In this document: piece by piece, positions 1-4,358 of the stretch
How the letters are laid out: each line of letters opens with the position of its first letter
Position numbering within the stretch: position 1 is the stretch's first letter
From: Gammaproteobacteria bacterium
Lineage (GTDB): Bacteria; Pseudomonadota; Gammaproteobacteria; Pseudomonadales; Oleiphilaceae
Length of the DNA stretch: 5,862 nucleotides
Assembly (NCBI GenBank): GCA_003695085.1
Contig: RFIV01000149.1
Location: forward strand, 1-5,862
Direction of reading: 5' to 3'
Translations under genes and position numbers: made by a program
Notes under the pieces: model-generated
The model's input: only the letters and a program-made list of their open reading frames with translations
Databases searched by the model: none
What the model was told of the DNA's origin: nothing

Positions 1-671
1 GCCGCTGCCGCTCCCGTGAATGCTCCTTTTTCATGACCGAACAGTTCCGACTCGATCAGGTCCTTGGGGATGGCGGCCATGTTCAGGGCGATGAAGGGGC
101 CATTGCGTCGCGGGCTGTGCTGATGCAAGGCCTTGGCCACCAGCTCCTTGCCGGTGCCCGACTCCCCGTTGATCAGAACCGTGATGCTTGACTGAGAGAG
201 TCGCCCGATGGCCCTGAAGACCTCCTGCATGGCCGGCGCCTCACCAATGATCTGCGTGGTGCTTTCCGAAGGTTGGCTCGAGGGCGCCGCCGCACGGCGG
301 GACTCCTGTGCATGCTGGATGGCCCGCTGAATCTGGCTGACAGCCTCGTCAATATCAAAGGGTTTGGGCAGGTACTCGAAGGCCCCCGACTGATAGGACG
401 ATACCGCACTGTCCAGATCCGAGTGAGCGGTCATGATGATCACCGGCAGTTCGGGCCAGCGCTCATGAATGTCGGCAAGCAAGGACAGCCCATCCTGTCC
501 GGGCATGCGGATATCGCTGACAATCACATCCGGTTGCTGCCGGCTGAGCAGATCCACAACACCGTCTGCCGACGCAAAGGCACGGCAGGCAAGCCCCGCC
601 TGTTCAAGTGCCTTCTCAAGCACCCAGCGTATGGATGTGTCATCATCTATGATCCACACTAATCCCTGCAT
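1..671 (-). CDS. ntrC (glnG): Nitrogen regulation response regulator NtrC (NR-I), N-terminal part, truncated by the window edge
   Basis: NtrC is a sigma-54-dependent activator of nitrogen-limitation genes, phosphorylated by NtrB. Reading leftward from the ATG at 671 gives 223 complete codons with no stop; the rest lies beyond base 1. The receiver domain covers about residues 4-120: acidic pocket DDD at 9-11, phospho-acceptor Asp53 in SDIRMPG, Thr81 in MTAHSD, and Lys103 in PKPFD. A linker of about 20 residues, rich in Ala, Ser and Gln, leads to the AAA+ domain, which starts near IIGEAPAMQ (141-149). Walker A is GESGTGKE (169-176), and the sigma-54 contact loop GAFTGA is at 216-221. The match to E. 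coli NtrC is close through the whole visible part, including RWVLE and FIALNMAAIPKDLIESELFGHEKGAFTGA. Walker B and the Fis-type DNA-binding domain are off the window. The start lies inside the end of ntrB, with AGGA a few bases upstream, suggesting translational coupling. Identification is very sure. Confidence 0.97.
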   Translation of the reverse strand, partial: MQGLVWIIDDDTSIRWVLEKALEQAGLACRAFASADGVVDLLSRQQPDVIVSDIRMPGQDGLSLLADIHERWPELPVIIMTAHSDLDSAVSSYQSGAFEYLPKPFDIDEAVSQIQRAIQHAQESRRAAAPSSQPSESTTQIIGEAPAMQEVFRAIGRLSQSSITVLINGESGTGKELVAKALHQHSPRRNGPFIALNMAAIPKDLIESELFGHEKGAFTGAAA

Positions 672-1741
672 GATCCTGTCTCCAAAGGCAGATAAACCAT
701 GAATTCCGTATGTCCGGGCGTTGACTCGCATTCGATCAGGCCACCATGCTGGCCCACGATGCTCTGAGCGATGGACAGCCCCAGGCCCGTGCCCTCTGCC
801 CGCCCGCTGACCATGGGATAAAAGAGGCTTTCCTGCATGTGCGGCGGAATCCCGGGGCCGTTGTCAATCACGCTCAGCCTGAGAACAAGGCGGTGGCGTT
901 TGGCACCAATGGTGAACTGACGTTGGGTGCGCGTGCGGAAAGTGATCCGCTTCTCATCCTGCCGGGTGGTATCTTCAATCAAGGCCTGCATGGCATTGCG
1001 TGCAAGGTTGAGGAAGGCCTGAATCAGCTGCCCCCGGTCGCCTTGCACGTCGGGAATGCTGGGGTCGTAATCACGCACAAGTTGCACCTGATCCCGGGCT
1101 TCGGCCTGTATCAGCTGAATGACCCGCTCCATCACCTCATGGATGTTGAGTGGGGCCAGATCGGGTGCGCGCGTGGGGCCCAGCATGCGATCCACAAGGT
1201 GACGCAGGCGGTCGGCCTCTTCAATGATGATGCGCGTGTAAGCCTTGCTGTCCTCGTCGGGAAGAACGCGCTGCAGAAGTTGAGCGGCCCCCCGGATGCC
1301 ACCCAGCGGATTCTTGATCTCATGGGCCAGCCCGCGCACCAGCAAGCGGGTGGTTTCCTGCTTGGCCACCAATGACTCTTCGCGGCTGATACGATGCAGC
1401 CGGTCGCGGGGGGTGAGTTCCACAATCAGGCGGGCGGACATGGCATCCTGCAATCGACTGACGCTGAAATCCACATGCACGCGGGTCCCCGAGGGCAAGC
1501 CCAGCGTCGCTTCGCGCAGGGTGAATGTCTGCCCGGTTGTCAGGCACTTTTCCAGGAGTTGGCTGGTCTCCTCCTCAAGTTCCAGTGCCTGAGTGACCGG
1601 GCTGCCGGCAAGATGCGCCGCACTGGTCTGCAAGGCGATTTCTGCTGCCGGGTTGAGATACTGAACATGCAGCCTGCTATCCAGCACAAGCACAGCTGTC
1701 GTCAGGTGTTCGGCAAGTGCAGCGGGGGCGTTTGGTATCAT
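659..1741 (-). CDS. ntrB (glnL): Nitrogen regulation sensor histidine kinase/phosphatase NtrB (NR-II)
   Basis: NtrB is a soluble, cytoplasmic histidine kinase. It phosphorylates NtrC when nitrogen is scarce and, bound to PII, dephosphorylates it when nitrogen is ample. The 360-residue product is close to the usual family length of about 350. It has no membrane segment, as expected. A PAS-type sensor domain fills about residues 8-110 (AVLVLDSRLHVQYLNPAAE). The dimerisation/phospho-acceptor domain carries the H box GLAHEIKNPLGG with His140. The ATPase domain shows the N box NLARNA (245-250, Asn249), the G1 box DNGPGIP (293-299), the F-like LFYPMVSG (306-313) and the G2 box GTGLGLS (317-323). 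All catalytic motifs are intact. The ATG at 1741 is preceded by AGGG about eight bases upstream. The TAG stop overlaps the ntrC start by 13 bp, so the two are almost certainly co-transcribed and coupled. An NtrC box and TATAAT lie in the 170 bp upstream. Identification is very sure. Confidence 0.97.
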   Translation of the reverse strand: MIPNAPAALAEHLTTAVLVLDSRLHVQYLNPAAEIALQTSAAHLAGSPVTQALELEEETSQLLEKCLTTGQTFTLREATLGLPSGTRVHVDFSVSRLQDAMSARLIVELTPRDRLHRISREESLVAKQETTRLLVRGLAHEIKNPLGGIRGAAQLLQRVLPDEDSKAYTRIIIEEADRLRHLVDRMLGPTRAPDLAPLNIHEVMERVIQLIQAEARDQVQLVRDYDPSIPDVQGDRGQLIQAFLNLARNAMQALIEDTTRQDEKRITFRTRTQRQFTIGAKRHRLVLRLSVIDNGPGIPPHMQESLFYPMVSGRAEGTGLGLSIAQSIVGQHGGLIECESTPGHTEFMVYLPLETGSCRD

Positions 1742-1821
1742 GCGTGTACCCTGTATGCGTTATCTGACTCTTCAGCAAGAACTGCGCCACTGCCCGGAAA
1801 TCGGTATTCAGGCTGCTTTTC

Positions 1822-1839
1822 AGTGCCATCGTGGGCACT
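1822..1839 (-). repeat. Inverted repeat in the putative ntrBC leader
   Basis: AGTGCC and GGCACT form a perfect 6-bp inverted repeat with a 6-base spacer, about 80 bases before the ntrB start. It would form a hairpin in the leader RNA. No T-run follows on the minus strand (only GAAAAGC), so it is not a terminator. It could be a protein site, a leader hairpin or chance. The remaining leader up to the ntrB ATG shows nothing else clear. Confidence 0.4.
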
Positions 1840-1868
1840 CGGGCCAATCAGGGCGAAGAGGCAGATCT

Positions 1869-1898
1869 ATTATAGGGCAACAATAGTACTGGCGTGCA
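1869..1898 (-). promoter_or_regulatory. Putative sigma-70 promoter for ntrBC
   Basis: The minus strand has a perfect -10 hexamer TATAAT at 1874-1869. At the -35 distance there is no good TTGACA; the best is TGCACG at 1898-1893 with an 18-base spacer, matching three of six bases. A start site near 1862 would leave a leader of about 120 bases before ntrB. The NtrC box at 1895-1911 covers the -35 region, resembling the E. coli glnL promoter, where NtrC represses its own operon. The promoter is inferred from sequence only. The weak -35 means it should be a low-level promoter or depend on another factor. Confidence 0.6.
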
Positions 1899-1911
1899 CC
1901 AAAATGGTGCG
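1895..1911. promoter_or_regulatory. NtrC-binding box upstream of ntrBC
   Basis: TGCACCAAAATGGTGCG matches the NtrC consensus TGCACCA-N3-TGGTGCA at 13 of 14 defined positions. It begins one base after the stop codon of the DUF4124 gene and overlaps the -35 region of the putative ntrBC promoter. That placement suggests autorepression, with NtrC blocking polymerase. No sigma-54 promoter with correct spacing was found between it and ntrB. The same bases could form a hairpin at the end of the DUF4124 message, but no T-run follows, so a protein-binding site is the better reading. Confidence 0.85.
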
Positions 1912-2436
1912 CTATTGTCGTTTGATACGCGGCCGCTGAAGGGTGAAGGTGATCGTGGGGGTGCTTTGAATGACCTTGCCATCCGCGACCACCTGCACGA
2001 CGAGTGAATGGGTGCCCCGGAAAACCTCCTTGAGCGTCAGGGTGTCACGCGAGGTTGCCATCACCTGCCCGTCAAGGACGGCCTGAAAGCGGTGACCGGG
2101 GCGCAGGGGAGGATCCACATCCGTCAGAATGGTGACATCACCGCTGCCGGAAAAAAAGGCACTCTGGTCCTGTGGAAAGCGCACCTTCAGCGTACGGTAG
2201 GGTGGTTCATCGGCATCGGGTTGTTCGGGGGCCGAGCGGGCGGGAAGATCCGATGGTTTGGGCATGGAGATCACCGCAGGGGGCGGCAGGTCGATCTTCT
2301 CGGCACCTTCGCGTGGCGTATCGCTGTATTCCACATTGCCCTGCTCATCTACCCAACGGTAGATTTCGGCACCCGCCGGATTGAATACGGTGCCCAGCAT
2401 GAGTGCGGTCGTGACGATCAGTATCCGTGTGTCCAT
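1912..2436 (-). CDS. Exported DUF4124-domain protein of unknown function
   Basis: The product has 174 residues. Residues 1-23 look like a Sec signal peptide: Arg4, a hydrophobic stretch (ILIVTTALMLGTVF), and a likely cleavage after AGA23. The mature protein would be periplasmic, with no lipobox cysteine. The DUF4124 motif follows at once (IYRWVDEQGNVEYSDTP, 25-41), a short domain common in gammaproteobacterial envelope proteins whose function is not known. A Pro-rich linker (about 50-80) leads to a C-terminal region of about 85 residues with alternating beta-like segments (TLKVRFP, VTILTDVDPPLRPGHRFQAVLDGQ, SLVVQVVADGKVI, TITFTL), which I infer to be an immunoglobulin-like beta sandwich. It ends in a basic tail, RPRIKRQ. 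The start is set by a strong GGGAGG five bases before the ATG at 2436. It sits between glnA and ntrB, as similar small genes do in Pseudomonas-type genomes. A link to nitrogen control is suggested only by position. Confidence 0.85.
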   Translation of the reverse strand: MDTRILIVTTALMLGTVFNPAGAEIYRWVDEQGNVEYSDTPREGAEKIDLPPPAVISMPKPSDLPARSAPEQPDADEPPYRTLKVRFPQDQSAFFSGSGDVTILTDVDPPLRPGHRFQAVLDGQVMATSRDTLTLKEVFRGTHSLVVQVVADGKVIQSTPTITFTLQRPRIKRQ

Positions 2437-2456
2437 GGCATCCTCCCTCGTATCAA

Positions 2457-2473
2457 TGTATCAGATTGGTGCG
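2457..2473. promoter_or_regulatory. Possible degenerate NtrC box before the DUF4124 gene
   Basis: TGTATCAGATTGGTGCG matches the NtrC consensus TGCACCA-N3-TGGTGCA at 11 of 14 positions. The right arm has six of seven and the left arm five of seven, and two of the mismatches are C-to-T. It fits between the glnA terminator and the ribosome binding site of the DUF4124 gene. The weaker NtrC site before glnA scores the same, so the match is not trivial, but no clear promoter is visible beside it. Confidence 0.4.
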
Positions 2474-2474
2474 C

Positions 2475-2502
2475 AAAAAAAACCCCGGCACGCAGGCCGG
2501 GG
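2475..2502 (-). terminator. Rho-independent terminator of glnA
   Basis: On the minus strand GCCCCGGC-type sequence forms a perfect 7-bp GC stem (2502-2496 with 2489-2483), closes on a 6-base loop and is followed by eight T residues (2482-2475). It starts about 27 bases after the glnA stop. It should end most glnA transcripts before the DUF4124 and ntrBC genes, leaving read-through as a minor supply, comparable to the terminator between glnA and glnL in E. coli. Confidence 0.93.
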
Positions 2503-2528
2503 CTGTCCGTCAGTTCAGGCTTGCCTGA

Positions 2529-3938
2529 TCAGATGGAGTAGTACATGTCGAACTCGACCGGGTGCGTGGTCATGTTCAGGCGTTCTACTTCGCCACGCTT
2601 CAGGTCGATGTAGCCCTGAATCATGTCCTCGGTGAACACGCCGCCACGAGTCAGGAACTCGTGATCCTGCTCCAGGTAGTTCAGTGCCTGCTCCAGCGAG
2701 TTGCACACAGTCGGAATCTCCTTGGCTTCTTCCGGCGGCAGATCGTACAGATCCTTGTCCATGGCATCGCCCGGATGGATCTTGTTCTGGATGCCGTCCA
2801 GGCCAGCCATCAGCATGGCTGCGAAGGCCAGGTACGGGTTGGCGGTCGGATCCGGGAAGCGCACTTCGATGCGGCGTGCCTTCGGATTGGTCACGAACGG
2901 AATCCGGATGGATGCAGAGCGGTTGCGGGCAGAGTAGGCCAGCATGACCGGCGCTTCGAAGCCCGGCACCAGACGCTTGTAGGAGTTGGTGGAGGCGTTG
3001 GTGAAGGCGTTCAGCACGCGCGCGTGCTTGATGATGCCGCCGATGTAGTACAGGGCTTCATCGCTGAGGCCGGCATAGCCATCACCGGCAAAGATGTTCT
3101 TGCCATCCTTGCTCAGGGACTGGTGGCAGTGCATGCCGCTGCCGTTGTCGCCCACGACCGGCTTGGGCATGAAGGTGGCGGTCTTGCCATAGGCATGGGC
3201 CACATTGTGGACGCAGTACTTGAGGATCTGAACTTCGTCCGCCTTCTTGGTCAGGGTATTGGCACCCACACCGATTTCACACTGGCCGGCCGTACCCACT
3301 TCGTGGTGGTGTACTTCCACTTCCAGGCCCATGGCCTCCATGGCGGAACACATGGCTGCACGCAGATCATGCAGGGAGTCGACCGGCGGTACCGGGAAGT
3401 AGCCGCCCTTCACGCCGGGACGGTGACCGATGTTGTTGCGATCAAAATCCTCGCCAGAGACCCAGGCGGCCTCTTCGGAGAAGACTTCGTACTGAGCGCC
3501 TTTCATGTCGACGCTCCACTTGACGCTGTCGAACACGAAGAACTCGGGTTCCGGCCCGAACAGCACGGTGTCGGCGATGCCGGTGGACTTCAGGTATTCT
3601 TCGGCACGCGCCGCAACGGAACGCGGGTCGCGCTCATAGCCCTGCATGGTGGACGGCTCGACGATGGAGCAGCGCAGATTCAGGGTGGTATCTTCGGTGA
3701 ACGGGTCGATGACGGCCGTGCTGTCGTCCGGCATCAGGATCATGTCGGACTCGTTGATGCCCTTCCAGCCCGCGATGGACGAGCCGTCGAACATCTTGCC
3801 TTCCTCGAAGAAGCCGTCTTTGGTCACTTCGCCGGCAGGAATGGTGACGTGCTGCTCCTTGCCACGAGAATCGGTAAAGCGCAGGTCAACCCACTTGACG
3901 TCATGTTCTTTGATCAGGTTCAGAGTGTTCTCTGACAT
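2529..3938 (-). CDS. glnA: Glutamine synthetase, type I (GSI-beta, adenylylation-regulated)
   Basis: This enzyme makes glutamine from glutamate, ammonia and ATP, and is the entry point of ammonium assimilation. It acts in the cytoplasm as a dodecamer. The 469-residue length equals the E. coli enzyme. The N-terminal beta-grasp domain ends with FDGSSI (50-55; Asp51 is the ammonium-site residue). The catalytic domain shows FGPEPEFFVFD (127-137, metal ligands Glu130 and Glu132), NGSGMHCH (265-272, His270), the Glu328 flap in PGFEAP, NRSASIRIP (339-347, Arg340 and Arg345) and RRIEVRFPD (355-363). Tyr398 in DLYDLPPEE is the adenylylation site, so control by GlnE is expected. The ATG at 3938 has GGAG eight bases upstream and matches the family start (MSENTLNLIKEHDVKWVDLRF). 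It is driven from a sigma-54 promoter with NtrC boxes and ends at a strong terminator. No active-site residue is missing. Identification is certain. Confidence 0.99.
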   Translation of the reverse strand: MSENTLNLIKEHDVKWVDLRFTDSRGKEQHVTIPAGEVTKDGFFEEGKMFDGSSIAGWKGINESDMILMPDDSTAVIDPFTEDTTLNLRCSIVEPSTMQGYERDPRSVAARAEEYLKSTGIADTVLFGPEPEFFVFDSVKWSVDMKGAQYEVFSEEAAWVSGEDFDRNNIGHRPGVKGGYFPVPPVDSLHDLRAAMCSAMEAMGLEVEVHHHEVGTAGQCEIGVGANTLTKKADEVQILKYCVHNVAHAYGKTATFMPKPVVGDNGSGMHCHQSLSKDGKNIFAGDGYAGLSDEALYYIGGIIKHARVLNAFTNASTNSYKRLVPGFEAPVMLAYSARNRSASIRIPFVTNPKARRIEVRFPDPTANPYLAFAAMLMAGLDGIQNKIHPGDAMDKDLYDLPPEEAKEIPTVCNSLEQALNYLEQDHEFLTRGGVFTEDMIQGYIDLKRGEVERLNMTTHPVEFDMYYSI

Positions 3939-3976
3939 TCCGGTTACTCCGTATTTGTAACGTTGATGTTGTGATG

Positions 3977-3998
3977 TTCCGGGCGCTGCGATCCGGAA
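3977..3998 (-). repeat. Hairpin-forming inverted repeat in the glnA leader
   Basis: TTCCGG and CCGGAA arms of 6 bp flank a 10-base loop, roughly 40-60 bases before the glnA ATG and within the predicted leader. Closer to the start, GTTAC (3961-3957) and GTAAC (3947-3943) on the minus strand could pair and place the GGAG ribosome-binding sequence in the loop. Neither has a T-run, so they are not terminators. A role in translation or RNA stability is only possible. Confidence 0.35.
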
Positions 3999-4020
3999 AA
4001 GTCCTTACAGCCGCCAAGAC

Positions 4021-4058
4021 TATCAAAAGCGCCTGCAAAGTGCTCTGGTTTTTTGATA
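4021..4058. repeat. Perfect 8-bp inverted repeat spanning the predicted glnA start site
   Basis: TATCAAAA (4021-4028) and TTTTGATA (4051-4058) are exact reverse complements, 22 bases apart. Relative to the predicted sigma-54 start near 4049, one arm lies just downstream of the -12 element and the other at about +22 to +29. Only one arm would be transcribed, so any role would be as a DNA site. The AT-rich proximal arm is also typical of sequence next to the -12 element (E. coli glnA has TTTATC there), so the repeat may be coincidental. Confidence 0.35.
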
Positions 4059-4059
4059 A

Positions 4060-4075
4060 AGCAAAGTGGGTGCCA
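4060..4075 (-). promoter_or_regulatory. Sigma-54 (RpoN) promoter of glnA, glnAp2-like
   Basis: The minus strand reads TGGCACCCACTTTGCT, matching the consensus TGGCACG-N4-TTGCW with one mismatch. The GG and GC pairs are exactly 10 bases apart, as RpoN requires. It is followed by TTATC, as in the E. coli glnAp2 promoter. With GC at -13/-12 the start site is an A near 4049, giving a leader of about 110 bases before the ATG at 3938. The two NtrC boxes are centred at about -108 and -149 from this start. Confidence 0.95.
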
Positions 4076-4148
4076 CAAAGCCAAATGCCCGTAACGTGTT
4101 GAAAAATGGATGGGGGCACAGCCTCCAGTGCAGGCAGCACCATACCAG

Positions 4149-4165
4149 CGCACAAATTCGGTGCA
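4149..4165. promoter_or_regulatory. NtrC-binding box, proximal (centre about -108 to glnA)
   Basis: On the minus strand TGCACCGAATTTGTGCG matches the NtrC consensus TGCACCA-N3-TGGTGCA at 11 of 14 positions. Its centre (4157) lies about 108 bp upstream of the predicted glnA start, the same distance as a main NtrC enhancer site of E. coli glnAp2. It is probably the weaker half of a cooperative pair with the box centred at 4198. Confidence 0.8.
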
Positions 4166-4189
4166 TAAAATGCGGGGGCGTGGCGCGAA

Positions 4190-4206
4190 TGCACCATCAT
4201 GGTGCA
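4190..4206. promoter_or_regulatory. NtrC-binding box, distal, perfect palindrome
   Basis: TGCACCATCATGGTGCA matches the NtrC consensus at all 14 defined positions, and the symmetry extends one base further each side (4189-4207) to a perfect 19-bp palindrome around C4198. It is centred about 149 bp upstream of the predicted glnA start and 41 bp, close to four helical turns, from the proximal box. In E. coli the two strong sites are 32 bp apart, about three turns. It should be the strongest NtrC site of the locus. Confidence 0.95.
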
Positions 4207-4294
4207 TGACCTAACCCGGGAGTGGGTTGTTTCGAGAGCGCGCCCGAAAAAGGCCGGGCACAGAGCAGGTTTCACGCCTGTTCACAGATTGCGC

Positions 4295-4323
4295 GTGTAA
4301 CTGTCACTGACAGCCGATATAAT
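4295..4323 (+). promoter_or_regulatory. Putative sigma-70 promoter of typA with a palindrome in its spacer
   Basis: TATAAT is perfect at 4318-4323, about 36 bases before the typA start. The -35 is poor (GTGTAA at 4295-4300 with a 17-base spacer, three of six). Inside the spacer lies a perfect palindrome, CTGTCACTGACAG (4301-4313; 6-bp arms around one base), a plausible operator for an unidentified regulator. The predicted start is near 4330. Confidence 0.65.
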
Positions 4324-4358
4324 ACGCCACCATTTTTCAGGACTGACGGATAGCTACA

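Noticed and set aside
746..1375. 209-residue plus-strand frame opposite ntrB
   Set aside because: ntrB has all its kinase motifs here. The opposite frame is an antisense shadow with no recognisable domain.
1810..1830. TGGCACTGAAAAGCA on the minus strand as a sigma-54 promoter for ntrB
   Set aside because: The GG and GC pairs are 9 bases apart rather than 10, and the -12 part lacks TTGC. RpoN is strict about this spacing.
1896..1910. GCACC-AAAAT-GGTGC as a terminator of the DUF4124 gene
   Set aside because: The stem is short and is followed on the minus strand by ACGCCAG rather than a T-run. The match to an NtrC box explains it better.
2562..3935. 457-residue open frame antisense to glnA
   Set aside because: It lies almost wholly inside the certain glnA gene and is an antisense shadow from the GC bias of its codons. 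The product is rich in His, Gly, Val and Ala and shows no recognisable domain.
4115..4132. A third, weak NtrC box between the enhancer pair and the glnA promoter
   Set aside because: The arms TGCACT and TGTGCC on the minus strand resemble half-sites, but the spacing is one base too long. E. coli does have weak extra sites in this zone, so it is not excluded, but the sequence does not support a call.
4244..4259. GC-rich hairpin (CCCG/CGGG around AAAAAGG) between glnA and typA as a terminator
   Set aside because: The A/T run is in the loop rather than after the stem, on either strand, and no gene ends here.
3901..4275. 124-residue minus-strand frame covering the glnA-typA gap
   Set aside because: It runs through the sigma-54 promoter, both NtrC boxes and the glnA leader and overlaps the glnA start in another frame. 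It is not a gene.
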